64,000 nucleotides of DNA from Ectobacillus funiculus (GCF_004138295.1 NZ_SCFM01000012.1:186001-250000), one strand, 5' to 3'. Positions 37,224 through 45,326 are shown, counted from the first letter of the stretch. Notes: generated by a model from the sequence alone, not told the origin. Numbers and translations are program-made.

Positions 37224-37260
37224 AAAAATACCGACACCTGCGTGTCGGTATTTTTATTTT
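37224..37260 (+). terminator. Intrinsic terminator after rpsD
   Basis: AAAAATACCGACAC / GTGTCGGTATTTTT, loop CTGC, T-rich tail. Confidence 0.9.
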
Positions 37261-37320
37261 GACTTTATGTTTAGCCTTAGCAACAAATCAGCAACGGAAA
37301 TTAAATACCCTTATCTACAT

Positions 37321-38007
37321 TTAGTATAGAAATGGAACAAGAAGCGGTGCAACAATAGAGGTGAAAATGGCAGCAATCCCCATCGCAACGCCCGCTATTG
37401 CTCCTTGCAACTCTCCTTCAGTCGCTGCACCGGCTGTACCTTGTCCATGTGAAATCGTCCCTAAAGACAGACCTCTTGATAATGGATGGGAAATTCCCGT
37501 CTTGTTCATGAGCCATGGTCCAATCATTGTGCCTGAAATTCCTGTACCAACAACAAATGCAGCCGTTAAAGCAGGGTCCCCGCCAATAATTTTTGCTGCT
37601 TCGATTGCAACTGGAACAGTTACAGATTTTACACTAATGGAGGCAAGGATTGTTTTGGATAAATGGAACAGTTTGGCTATCAACACAGCCGATAGTATTG
37701 TGGCAAAAGATCCAACAACTAGTCCTATCCCGGCAGGAGCCAGGTTTTTCAAAATTATATTTTTGTTTTTATAAAGAGGAACCGCTAAAGCAACTGTCGC
37801 GGGACCAAGTAAAAAGGTCATAATGTCTTTAGCAGGCTCATATTCAGCATATGTCACATTACTAAGAAGCAGTATGGTTATAATAATCGTTGTACTGAAG
37901 AAAACGGGTGTGGTAAATGGAGATGGATATCTCCTTGCGGCTTGGCGTGAAATAAGATACGCTCCAACAGTAAGGGTGATACTACATAGCGTTACGATGG
38001 TGTTCAC
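37321..38007 (-). CDS. LrgB/CidB family membrane protein
   Basis: 228 residues, about six hydrophobic segments (for example FFSTTIIITILLLSNV, FLLGPATVALAVPLY, GLVVGSFATILSAVLIAKLF, ISGTMIGPWLM) and the family block LSLGTISHGQGTAGA. With its LrgA partner it forms either a holin-like murein hydrolase regulator pair or, as B. subtilis PftAB, a pyruvate carrier. A GTG at 38007 with GGGGGAG upstream is chosen; longer frames overlap the partner further. It overlaps the 3' end of the LrgA gene by 26 bp. Confidence 0.85.
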   Translation of the reverse strand: MNTIVTLCSITLTVGAYLISRQAARRYPSPFTTPVFFSTTIIITILLLSNVTYAEYEPAKDIMTFLLGPATVALAVPLYKNKNIILKNLAPAGIGLVVGSFATILSAVLIAKLFHLSKTILASISVKSVTVPVAIEAAKIIGGDPALTAAFVVGTGISGTMIGPWLMNKTGISHPLSRGLSLGTISHGQGTAGAATEGELQGAIAGVAMGIAAIFTSIVAPLLVPFLY

Positions 38008-38374
38008 CAACACTCTCCCCCTTTTTTGACGCCAGCTTTTGAGATGTGAATCCTGTAATAAGCATCCCAATGGCAGCGCTTCCTATTATAGCTGTAATAA
38101 AGGCAACACCGTTTTGCAAGAAAAGGTCTCCGAAATTCATAAGGCCAACCGCAATTGGGATGAAAAAAAAGGCAAGATGCTTAATCAATAGCCCGGAGGC
38201 CTGCTCAATCCAACGTAACGGAATGGTTTTAGTTGCCAGCAAAGCAAAAAGAAGCAGCATTCCCATGACATTCCCTGGAAGAGGAAGCTGAAGGGTTTCT
38301 ACAATCCAATAACCCGCTTCATTGAGGAGCCATAAGCCGAGAAGTTGGAGAATGAGAAAGACAAAATTTTTCAT
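37982..38374 (-). CDS. CidA/LrgA family membrane protein
   Basis: 130 residues with four transmembrane segments (FLILQLLGLWLLNEAGYWIV, GMLLLFALLATKTIPL, LAFFFIPIAVGLMNFG, FITAIIGSAAIGMLITGF) and the family sequence LPLPGNVMGMLLLF. First gene of the pair; the ATG at 38374 follows TAGGAGCTGCG. No LytS/LytT-type two-component genes are adjacent, so pyruvate-responsive control cannot be read here. A symmetrical ATAAGGTT..AACCTTAT upstream may be an operator. Confidence 0.87.
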   Translation of the reverse strand: MKNFVFLILQLLGLWLLNEAGYWIVETLQLPLPGNVMGMLLLFALLATKTIPLRWIEQASGLLIKHLAFFFIPIAVGLMNFGDLFLQNGVAFITAIIGSAAIGMLITGFTSQKLASKKGESVGEHHRNAM

Positions 38375-38402
38375 ATTCGCAGCTCCTAGTCTAGTAAAAT
38401 TT

Positions 38403-38425
38403 TATAAGGTTAATAATAAACCTTA
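38403..38425 (-). promoter_or_regulatory. Palindromic candidate operator upstream of the lrgAB-like pair
   Basis: ATAAGGTT, 7-bp AT spacer, AACCTTAT, about 30-50 bp upstream of the LrgA start codon. The regulator is unknown. Confidence 0.35.
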
Positions 38426-38491
38426 TTTTATATTGTTTCAATCTCTTCCTACTCGTAAGGGAAGACTTTCTTTATATTTCTTCATAATCTG

Positions 38492-38525
38492 AGAACAAGC
38501 CGATGCAGTTGCATCGGCTTGTTCT
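38492..38525 (-). terminator. Intrinsic terminator after mscS
   Basis: AGAACAAGCCGATGCA / TGCATCGGCTTGTTCT with a 2-nt centre. Confidence 0.75.
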
Positions 38526-38569
38526 AGATTAGGATCCCCTGCCTTGCTTAGCTAGAGATTCTCCTTCCT

Positions 38570-39292
38570 TCATTGCGGTTCCCCTTGCTTTTCCACCGCA
38601 TCACTCCCTTTTGGGGATGATTCTGCCCCCTTCTCTAATGATTCTAGAGGCTTAATAGGCGCCTGAACTGCCGCAGACTGTGAGGGAGATGGTGTTGGAG
38701 TTGTCGGCGTTGCTGAAGCTTCACTATTCTTCTCTAGCTCCCTTCCACCCAATGTATAATTTGCAACCTTTGTAATTGTGCTATTTGGAAAGAAATAAAT
38801 CTCACCGTCCAACGCCTTCAGCTTTGTCGTGCGTAGCCCAACCTCTTCCACTGTTCCACCCACGTCATTAATTTTAACCTGATCTCCAACAGAAAATTGA
38901 TCCTCGAAAATAATTAAGAAACCCGTTACAATGTCCTTCACTAAGTTTTGTGCACCAAAGCCAATCGCAAGCCCAGCAATACTAACACCTGCCAACAATG
39001 CAGTGATATCAACGCCAAGAGCTTTGATTGCAGTAATAATCGCAATAAAATACGTAGCATAAGTAAGGATATTTTGGCAAAGCTTAACAAGCGTCGCTTC
39101 CCGCCGCTCACTTTGACGCAATGGTCCTTTTAAACGAATCTTAAACATTTTCTCTACAGTCATGTTGGCAAAATATAAGAAAATGCGGGCTGCAACAAAA
39201 ATAAAGATAATCTCCACAATCGCTCCGCCAAATGCTACGAGCTTATCTGGATTGAATACGTACTTCTGAAACCAATGCTGTATGTTTACCAC
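38570..39292 (-). CDS. MscS-family mechanosensitive channel with shortened C-terminus
   Basis: 240 residues. Membrane helices: VAFGGAIVEIIFIFVAARIF, a second at about 70-90 (ILTYATYFIAIITAIKAL) and the pore helix LLAGVSIAGLAIGFGAQNLV, followed by the beta domain (FEDQFSVGDQVKINDVGGTV to PNSTITKVANYT, about 128-178). After this, the usual roughly 90-residue alpha/beta cage domain is missing. It is replaced by a low-complexity tail rich in Ser, Thr, Pro, Ala, Glu and Lys (about 185-240). GTG start at 39292 after GGGGGAGAG. Probably still a tension-gated channel, with altered cytoplasmic vestibule. Confidence 0.85.
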   Translation of the reverse strand: MVNIQHWFQKYVFNPDKLVAFGGAIVEIIFIFVAARIFLYFANMTVEKMFKIRLKGPLRQSERREATLVKLCQNILTYATYFIAIITAIKALGVDITALLAGVSIAGLAIGFGAQNLVKDIVTGFLIIFEDQFSVGDQVKINDVGGTVEEVGLRTTKLKALDGEIYFFPNSTITKVANYTLGGRELEKNSEASATPTTPTPSPSQSAAVQAPIKPLESLEKGAESSPKGSDAVEKQGEPQ

Positions 39293-39322
39293 TCTACTCT
39301 CTCCCCCTCTAATAAATAAAAT

Positions 39323-39350
39323 AAAAGGCGTAAGAAAATCTTACGCCTTT
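39323..39350 (-). terminator. Intrinsic terminator after tyrS
   Basis: AAAGGCGTAAG / CTTACGCCTTT, loop AAAAT, 8 bp from the tyrS stop. Confidence 0.8.
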
Positions 39351-39357
39351 ATTATTG

Positions 39358-40614
39358 TTAGTACTTAATCAAGAAATATTTCTTTTTACCACGGCGAATG
39401 ATTGTAAACTGTCCTTCGATTCGGTCTGCAGCCGTAATAATACGGTTTACATCCTGTTCACGCACTCCATTTACTGATACAGCGCCGTTCGATACGTCTT
39501 CACGTGCCTGGCGCTTGGAGGAAACAATTTTACTTGCAACAAGCAAATCAACTAAAGAAATCTCTTCCCCTGTATGCTCATAAGATGGAACATCCTTAAA
39601 GCCCTGCTGAATTTCCTCTGCTGTAAGTTCTGCTACAGAGCCGCTGAAGAGTGCCGCTGAAATTTTGATCGCTTGCTCTAATGCTGCTTCCCCGTGCACA
39701 AGCTTCGTCATTTCTGCTCCTAATGCTTTTTGTGCCGCACGTTGCTCTGGCGCTTCTTGCATTTGCTTTTCTAATTCGTTAATTTCTTCATGGGACAGGA
39801 ATGTGAAGTATTTTAAATATTTTACAACATCACGGTCATCCGTATTAATCCAGAATTGATAGAACTCATATGGCGTCGTTTTTTCCGGATCAAGCCAAAT
39901 CGCTCCACCTTCAGTTTTACCGAATTTTGTACCGTCTGATTTTGTTACAAGCGGCACTGTTAAACCAAATACCTTCGCATCTTCCTCTGATTTACGAATT
40001 AATTCCATGCCGGCTGTAATATTGCCCCATTGATCACTGCCGCCAACTTGCAGTCTGCAGCCATGTGTTTGATATAAATTTAAAAAGTCATAAGATTGTA
40101 AAATCATGTAGCTAAACTCTGTAAAGGAAATACCTGTTTCTAAACGAGCAGAGACAGACTCCTTCGCAAGCATATAGTTTAATCCAAAGTTTTTTCCGAT
40201 ATCACGCAGGAACGTAATAACATCAAGCTTTCCAATCCAATCATAGTTATTGGCAACAGTTGCTGGATTCTCTTCTTTTTCAAAATCTAAGAAACGGGAT
40301 AGCTGCTCCTTAATACGCTGACTGAACATTGCTACTGTTTCTTTTTCATTAAGCTGACGCTCTGCCTTCTTTCCACTCGGGTCACCAATTAAACCCGTGC
40401 CGCCGCCGACAAGCGCAATTGGCTGATGTCCAGCCTGCTGAAAGCGGCGTAAAATAAGAATAGGCAGCATATGACCAATATGCAGACTATCTGCTGTCGG
40501 GTCAAAACCGCAATACAGCTTTACTACTTCTTTGTTTAATAACTCACGCAGTCCTTCCGCATCTGTCTGTTGGTTAATCAATCCTCGAAACTCTAAGTCC
40601 TGTAAAATATCCAT
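39358..40614 (-). CDS. tyrS: Tyrosyl-tRNA synthetase
   Basis: Charges tRNA-Tyr. 418 residues, class Ic: YCGFDPTADSLHIGHMLPIL (HIGH motif), the tyrosine-binding VGGSDQWGNITAG, the KMSKS equivalent GTKFGKTEGGAIW and a C-terminal S4-like RNA-binding domain (LVASKIVSSKRQARED). The ATG at 40614 follows GGAGGAGAG; 7 further codons in frame upstream contain this ribosome binding site and are excluded. Expression is controlled by a tyrosine T-box leader. A repeat copy lies between the attenuator and this start codon. Confidence 0.97.
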   Translation of the reverse strand: MDILQDLEFRGLINQQTDAEGLRELLNKEVVKLYCGFDPTADSLHIGHMLPILILRRFQQAGHQPIALVGGGTGLIGDPSGKKAERQLNEKETVAMFSQRIKEQLSRFLDFEKEENPATVANNYDWIGKLDVITFLRDIGKNFGLNYMLAKESVSARLETGISFTEFSYMILQSYDFLNLYQTHGCRLQVGGSDQWGNITAGMELIRKSEEDAKVFGLTVPLVTKSDGTKFGKTEGGAIWLDPEKTTPYEFYQFWINTDDRDVVKYLKYFTFLSHEEINELEKQMQEAPEQRAAQKALGAEMTKLVHGEAALEQAIKISAALFSGSVAELTAEEIQQGFKDVPSYEHTGEEISLVDLLVASKIVSSKRQAREDVSNGAVSVNGVREQDVNRIITAADRIEGQFTIIRRGKKKYFLIKY

Positions 40615-40637
40615 TGTCTTCTCTCCTCCATTCAAAT

Positions 40638-40737
40638 AAAGAAAACTTGGCGATCGCCTAGTTGTGCTTATACTTTCTCCTTAAAAACTCCTACTACATA
40701 GCCTCTTAGCCGGAAATTTATAATTCTTTAAAGTATA
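40638..40737 (+). repeat. Dispersed element, shortened copy inside the tyrS leader
   Basis: Left end AAAGAAAACTTGGCGATCGCC (hairpin 1 remodelled to GGCGATCGCC) is joined after a deletion to AGTTGTGCTTATACTTT; the right end (TTTATAATTCTTTAAAGTAT) touches the T-run of the T-box terminator. As mRNA it would be transcribed antisense, between the attenuator and the tyrS ribosome binding site. Confidence 0.85.
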
Positions 40738-40738
40738 A

Positions 40739-40998
40739 AAAAAATCGCCCCTTCTTAAAAAGAAGGGACGATTGAATATATAATCGCGGTACCACCCTAG
40801 TTGTGACATATTGTCACCGCTCCATTTTGATAACGGCTCGTGCCGTCCTTCCCCTCTTGCGTAATAATTCAATCGAAGAAGAATGCTCCAGGGTGTAATT
40901 CGTAATCATTTATGTGCTGATTCACACCGACCATCAGCTCTCTGTGACAGGGAAATGATTGCTACTAAATCCTTTCAACGCGCAAATATTCATGATTT
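40739..40998 (-). promoter_or_regulatory. T-box riboswitch (tyrosine) of tyrS
   Basis: Read on minus: a structured leader, a candidate specifier TAC (Tyr) at 40897-40895 in GAATTACACC, the highly conserved T-box core AGGGTGGTACCGCG (40798-40785), and a terminator CGTCCCTTCTT / AGAAGGGGCG with an 8-T tail (about 40771-40739). The T-box core can pair with the 5' side of the terminator to form the antiterminator. Uncharged tRNA-Tyr should promote readthrough into tyrS, the standard T-box mechanism. The specifier assignment is inferred from position and from the gene. Confidence 0.9.
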
Positions 40999-41004
40999 AC
41001 TATC

Positions 41005-41034
41005 TTTATACCATTGATAGCGGTATCATGTCAA
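41005..41034 (-). promoter_or_regulatory. SigA promoter of the tyrS T-box transcript
   Basis: On minus TTGACA, 18-bp spacer, TATAAA, placed a few bases before the first T-box stem. Confidence 0.7.
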
Positions 41035-41053
41035 ATACAGCTTTCTACAGTAT

Positions 41054-41188
41054 AAAGAAAACTTGCCGATTGGCGAGCCCTGTTCTTGGGCAAAGACAGA
41101 GGCTTAGTTGCCCTTATATTGTATTCCTAAAATTTCTTGCTGCGTCAAATGGCCTCCCGGCTAGAAATTTATACTTTCTTAAAGCGCA
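41054..41188 (+). repeat. Dispersed element, full copy before acsA terminator
   Basis: Complete unit (CTTGCCGATTGGCGAG; GGCTTAGTTG; CTTGCTGCGTC) in which the long-range CGTAG/CTACG pair has decayed, while AAATTTCT/AGAAATTT is perfect. The right end is 2-3 bp from the acsA terminator. Confidence 0.93.
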
Positions 41189-41190
41189 AG

Positions 41191-41228
41191 AAAAACCAAG
41201 CCGAACAGGATGCTCAGACTTGGTTTAT
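41191..41228 (-). terminator. Terminator after acsA
   Basis: On minus AAACCAAG, interior loop, CTTGGTTTTT. Confidence 0.65.
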
Positions 41229-41239
41229 TTACAATAGTA

Positions 41240-42958
41240 TTAATCTTCTAAAGTAGAGAGGTCGCCTGTTGGCAAGTTTAACTCCCAAGCCTTCAAGACA
41301 CGGCGCATAATTTTACCGCTGCGCGTCTTCGGCAGCTTATCACGGAATTCAATTTGACGCGGAGCCGCGTGGGCAGCCAGACCTTTCTTTACAAACAAAC
41401 GAATGTCCTCAATGAGCTCCTCGGAAGGCTTGTAGCCTGCGCGAAGCGCGATAAACGCCTTAATAATTTCGCCGCGGACCGGGTCAGGGATACCGATCAC
41501 ACCAGCTTCAGCAACAGCCGGATGCTCAACAAGCTTGCTTTCGACTTCAAACGGGCCTACACGTTCTCCCGCTGTCATAATCACATCGTCAATACGACCT
41601 TGAAACCAAAAATAGCCATCTTCATCCATATAAGCAGAATCACCCGATACATACCAATCGCCTGGCATGAAGTAGGATTCATATTTCGCCGGGTTGTTCC
41701 AGACGGCCCGCATCATAGACGGCCAGCCGCTCTTAATTGCGAGATTTCCCATTGTATACGGCGGAACCTCTTTGCCCTCATTATCAACAATAGCAGCTTG
41801 TACACCTGGTATCGGCTTACCCATGGAGCCGGGACGGATTTCCATACACGGATAGTTACAAATGAGTTGCGCACCCGTTTCTGTCATCCACCACGTATCA
41901 TGAATCCGAAGATTAAATACCTTAACGCCCCAGCGTACAACCTCGGGATTTAAAGGCTCACCTACACTTAAAATATGACGAAGAGAGGATAAATCATATT
42001 TTTTAATCACATCCTCGCCGGCACCCATTAACATCCGGAATGCGGTCGGTGCGCTGTACCATACGGTTACACCGTATTCCTGCAGCGTTTCATACCATGT
42101 GTCAGGGCTGAAACGCCCGCCTAAAATAACATTGGATGTTCCTGTTAGCCAAGGGCCAAAAATACCGTAGGATGTTCCGGTTACCCAGCCTGGGTCAGCA
42201 GTACACCAGTATACATCATCTTCTTTTAAATCAAGAACCCATTTGGCTGTTTGATGATGTTGAATCATTGCATTTTGTACGTGAAGAACACCCTTTGGCT
42301 TTCCAGTAGATCCAGATGTATAATGAAGAATTAAACCATCCTCACGGCTGAGCCATGTGATGTCGAGCTTTTTAGCGGCCTGTTCGAATAGTGGGTTGAA
42401 CGCGATAATTTTACCGCCTTCTTCTATGTTGTCACCTATCACAAATACTGTTTTTAACGCAGGAAGATCATTGAGCGGAACGCGTGAAAGAAGCTCTGGT
42501 GTTGTAACAAGTACCTTTGCTTCACTGTCCTCTAAACGATCGCGCACGGCTACCTCCATAAAGGCTTCAAATAACGGTCCAACAATTGCACCGAGCTTCA
42601 TCGCGCCGAGCACTGTAAAATACAATTCCGGAGAGCGGGGCATAAAGATAAAAACACGGTCACCTTTTTCGATCTCACCGTAAGTTTTTAACACGTTCCC
42701 AGCCTTGTTGGATTGCTCCATCATTTCCTTAAATGTGTATTTTTCCTTACGATTTGCATCTTGATAGTAAAGGGCAATCTTATTTTTCCGGTGGGATGCA
42801 GCATGTTTATCAATTGCTTCATACGCCATATTTACTTGTCCCGTTTCGTACCAAGAAAAATCCTTCTCTGCTTCTACCCAGTCAAAGCTGTTATACGTGT
42901 CTTCATAACTAAGTAGATTGCTATCTCCTTTCATTACAGGAAGCGCTTCCACCTTCAT
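41240..42958 (-). CDS. acsA: Acetyl-CoA synthetase (AMP-forming)
   Basis: Activates acetate to acetyl-CoA via acetyl-AMP. 572 residues, as in B. subtilis AcsA. ANL motifs: ILHYTSGSTGKPKGVLHVQN, HDTWWMTETGAQLICNYP (Trp of the acetate pocket), VSGDSAYMDEDGYFWFQGR, and the C-terminal LPKTRSGKIMRRVLK whose Lys is the family acetylation site, the target of AcuA and AcuC encoded divergently. The ATG follows AAGGGGGATTTAAC. A cre-like palindrome lies within codons 3-7. Confidence 0.97.
   Translation of the reverse strand: MKVEALPVMKGDSNLLSYEDTYNSFDWVEAEKDFSWYETGQVNMAYEAIDKHAASHRKNKIALYYQDANRKEKYTFKEMMEQSNKAGNVLKTYGEIEKGDRVFIFMPRSPELYFTVLGAMKLGAIVGPLFEAFMEVAVRDRLEDSEAKVLVTTPELLSRVPLNDLPALKTVFVIGDNIEEGGKIIAFNPLFEQAAKKLDITWLSREDGLILHYTSGSTGKPKGVLHVQNAMIQHHQTAKWVLDLKEDDVYWCTADPGWVTGTSYGIFGPWLTGTSNVILGGRFSPDTWYETLQEYGVTVWYSAPTAFRMLMGAGEDVIKKYDLSSLRHILSVGEPLNPEVVRWGVKVFNLRIHDTWWMTETGAQLICNYPCMEIRPGSMGKPIPGVQAAIVDNEGKEVPPYTMGNLAIKSGWPSMMRAVWNNPAKYESYFMPGDWYVSGDSAYMDEDGYFWFQGRIDDVIMTAGERVGPFEVESKLVEHPAVAEAGVIGIPDPVRGEIIKAFIALRAGYKPSEELIEDIRLFVKKGLAAHAAPRQIEFRDKLPKTRSGKIMRRVLKAWELNLPTGDLSTLED
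42938..42951 (-). promoter_or_regulatory. cre (CcpA operator) inside the acsA start region
   Basis: On minus TGGAAGCGCTTCCT, palindromic and matching the relaxed cre consensus, located within the first codons of acsA. B. subtilis acsA is known to be CcpA-repressed; a site inside the transcribed region would act as a roadblock. ccpA itself lies 2.4 kb away. Confidence 0.6.
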
Positions 42959-43080
42959 TGTTAAATCCCCCTTCGTTATGGAATCTAATGCTTATTATAA
43001 TATAAACTATTCCGAACTTTCAGTATTTTTCTTACAAAATTTTATATTTTTTTACAATATCCTAAATTACTGCAGAATAT

Positions 43081-43108
43081 TTTACATAATTCTGACGATA
43101 TTTATAGT
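43081..43108 (+). promoter_or_regulatory. Candidate promoter of acuA
   Basis: TTTACA, 16-bp spacer, TATAGT, in the AT-rich acsA/acuA divergent region about 85 bp before acuA. Confidence 0.35.
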
Positions 43109-43192
43109 TCACTTCAAAGTTGTTTTACGCTACTATGAAAAGAAGATACAGTTAGATTGTTTGCTTCCTCTCCAAAAAGGTGGTGAGATTAA

Positions 43193-43825
43193 TTGATTCA
43201 CAACAAGGTGTATCATTCACAAACGCTACAGGCCTCAAAAGGTAACCTCATCATAGAAGGACCAGTCCCTGCTCTTACTTTAGAAAATTGTGAATTTCAC
43301 GAGGATTTAAAGGCTTTTCGACCCGCACATCAGCAGCATCAAGCCATCATTGAAATTTCAACCCTCCCGGAAGCACGTGTTATTATCGCACGGCATGAAC
43401 ATACGATTGTAGGGTATGTCACATATTTGTATCCTGACCCGCTTGAACGCTGGTCAGAGTCAAACATGGACAATTTAGTAGAATTGGGGGCCATCGAAGT
43501 AATTCCGGAGTTTCGCGGATGTCATGTCGGTCAAAATATGCTCCAAGTCTCCATGATGGACGATTACATGGAAGACTACGTTATTATCACAACCGAATAT
43601 TATTGGCACTGGGATTTAAAAGGAACAGGCTTAAATGTGTGGGAGTATAGAAAGATAATGGAGAAAATGATGAACGCTGGCGGGCTTATTTGGATGGCAA
43701 CGGATGATCCTGAAATTTGCTCACATCCAGCTAATTGCTTAATGGTACGAATCGGAAAACGTGTTAACCAGCAATCTATTGAAATGTTTGACAGAATTCG
43801 TTTTCAAAATCGTTTTATGTACTAG
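43193..43825 (+). CDS. acuA: Acetyl-CoA synthetase acetyltransferase AcuA
   Basis: GNAT-family protein acetyltransferase that inactivates AcsA by acetylating its active-site lysine. 210 residues, identical in length to B. subtilis AcuA. The GNAT core shows GAIEVIPEFRGCHVGQNMLQ (acetyl-CoA loop) and TTEYYWHWDLKGTGLNVWEY. A TTG start follows GGTGGTGAG. First gene of acuA-(acuB remnant)-acuC, divergent from acsA. Confidence 0.95.
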   Translation: MIHNKVYHSQTLQASKGNLIIEGPVPALTLENCEFHEDLKAFRPAHQQHQAIIEISTLPEARVIIARHEHTIVGYVTYLYPDPLERWSESNMDNLVELGAIEVIPEFRGCHVGQNMLQVSMMDDYMEDYVIITTEYYWHWDLKGTGLNVWEYRKIMEKMMNAGGLIWMATDDPEICSHPANCLMVRIGKRVNQQSIEMFDRIRFQNRFMY

Positions 43826-43838
43826 AGGGGGAAAGTCT

Positions 43839-43988
43839 ATGATGGTCGAAGAAACTATGAATACAACATCTGCAACGCTCCGCTCGACAAGCAGAACTGA
43901 AACAATGCATCCCCTAAAAATCAGCGAGTATTTACACAAAAAAGACTGTAAGGTACTATGGTCCGACTTGGTGGGAACATCATCATGA
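43839..43988 (+). pseudogene. acuB: acuB remnant: in-frame internal deletion leaving 49 codons
   Basis: Between acuA and acuC, where AcuB (CBS-CBS-ACT, about 214 residues) normally lies, only a 49-codon frame remains. It starts after GAGGGGGAAAG with MMVEETMNTTSATLRSTSR, which resembles the AcuB/CBS N-terminus (MxVEExMNTxxxTLxxT), and ends HPLKISEYLHKKDCKVLW then SDLVGTSS, resembling the end of its ACT domain. Both CBS domains are gone. The last codons overlap the acuC start (TCATCATGA), so the frame may survive to couple acuC translation. Assignment of the C-terminal half is by resemblance only. Confidence 0.65.
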
Positions 43989-45154
43989 AGAATGTCTTTG
44001 TTTACTCCGATGCGTTTCAGACCTATCGATTTAGCCTTGAGCATCCATTTAATCAGTTACGTGTAAAACTTTCCTATGATTTACTGCAAAAAGGGGGATT
44101 CATTCGTGAAGAGCAAATCGTTGTGCCACGTATTGCGACTGAGGAAGAAATCGCTCTTATCCATGATCAAAACTATATAGAGGCAATAAAAAAGGCTGGC
44201 GAAGGGAAACTCGATAAACAAACAGCTCTGCAATATGGACTTGGCACCGATGATGTGCCCATGTTTGCAGGCATGCATGAAGCGAGTGCACTGTTAGTAG
44301 GAGGAACGTTAACAGCGGTCGATTATGTATTAGAGGGAAAAGCAGAGCACGCCTTAAATTTAGGCGGAGGACTGCATCATGGCTTTCATAATAAAGCCTC
44401 CGGTTTCTGTATTTACAATGACAGCGCTATCGCCATCAAATATATACAGAAAAAATACGGACTGCGTGTCATGTACATTGATACAGATGCCCATCATGGG
44501 GATGGTGTGCAAGCATCATTTTATGATGACCCAAATGTGTGCACTGTATCTATCCATGAAACAGGCCGATACTTGTTTCCGGGAACTGGAGATGTCAATG
44601 AGCGCGGGCAAGGTGCCGGCTATGGATATTCCTTCAATGTCCCTTTAGATGCATTCACAGAGGATGAATCTTTTCTTTACACATATCGTACGCTAATTCG
44701 GGAAATTGCGGCCTACTTCGAGCCAGATGTTATTCTCACGCAAAACGGTGTAGACGCCCATTACTACGACCCTCTTACCCACCTTTGCGCTACTATCAAT
44801 GTCTATCAGGAAATTCCAAAAATCGCTCACGAAATTGCTCACGAATACTGCAATGGGCGGTGGATTGCGGTAGGAGGCGGTGGATACGATATTTGGCGTG
44901 TTGTACCTCGTGCATGGTCGCTTATATGGCTTGAAATGAATCATATGCGCAATGTTGCATCAGGACTCTTGCCTCTTGAGTGGGTGAATGCATGGAAACA
45001 GCAAGCGCCTGTACAGCTTCCCTTGCATTGGGAGGATCCAGAGAATATGTACAAGTCCATTCCACGCAAACAGGAGATTGAAGAAAAAAACTATCTATCC
45101 TTAACAAAATGTCTCGAGCCGCTCCGAACAAACCTGAAAAATATGATTATGTAG
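43985..45154 (+). CDS. acuC: Protein deacetylase AcuC (class I HDAC family)
   Basis: Removes acetyl groups from AcsA lysine, restoring activity. 389 residues. Histone-deacetylase active-site features: NLGGGLHHGFHNKASGFCIY (catalytic His pair), YIDTDAHHGDGVQASFYDD (zinc Asp/His), SIHETGRYLFPGTGD, QNGVDAHYYDPL (second zinc Asp) and VGGGGYDIWRVVPRAW (Tyr). The ATG at 43985 overlaps the end of the acuB remnant, with GGTGGGA upstream; a frame beginning 9 codons earlier lies within that remnant. Confidence 0.96.
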   Translation: MKNVFVYSDAFQTYRFSLEHPFNQLRVKLSYDLLQKGGFIREEQIVVPRIATEEEIALIHDQNYIEAIKKAGEGKLDKQTALQYGLGTDDVPMFAGMHEASALLVGGTLTAVDYVLEGKAEHALNLGGGLHHGFHNKASGFCIYNDSAIAIKYIQKKYGLRVMYIDTDAHHGDGVQASFYDDPNVCTVSIHETGRYLFPGTGDVNERGQGAGYGYSFNVPLDAFTEDESFLYTYRTLIREIAAYFEPDVILTQNGVDAHYYDPLTHLCATINVYQEIPKIAHEIAHEYCNGRWIAVGGGGYDIWRVVPRAWSLIWLEMNHMRNVASGLLPLEWVNAWKQQAPVQLPLHWEDPENMYKSIPRKQEIEEKNYLSLTKCLEPLRTNLKNMIM

Positions 45155-45156
45155 CT

Positions 45157-45286
45157 AAAGAAAAGCGAGCCCTGCCCTTGGGCGAAGACAGAGGCGTGCG
45201 TAGTTGCACCTTATACTGGATTCCTAAAATTTCTCACTACGTCGAATCGTCTTCTAGCTAGAAATTTATACTTTCTTAAAGTGTAA
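45157..45286 (+). repeat. Dispersed element, copy lacking the hairpin 1 left arm
   Basis: AAAGAAAAG is followed directly by CGAGCCCTGCCCTTGGGCG: the left arm and loop of hairpin 1 are deleted while hairpin 2 is perfect. It starts 2 bp after the acuC stop and ends at the shared terminator. Confidence 0.9.
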
Positions 45287-45287
45287 G

Positions 45288-45325
45288 AAAAAAGCGGATG
45301 CAGTTTTACTTGCATCCGCTTTTTT
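45288..45325. terminator. Bidirectional terminator between acuC and ccpA
   Basis: AAAAAAGCGGATGCA / TGCATCCGCTTTTTT, 8-nt loop. Repeat copies lie on both sides with their right ends toward it. Confidence 0.9.
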
Positions 45326-45326
45326 A

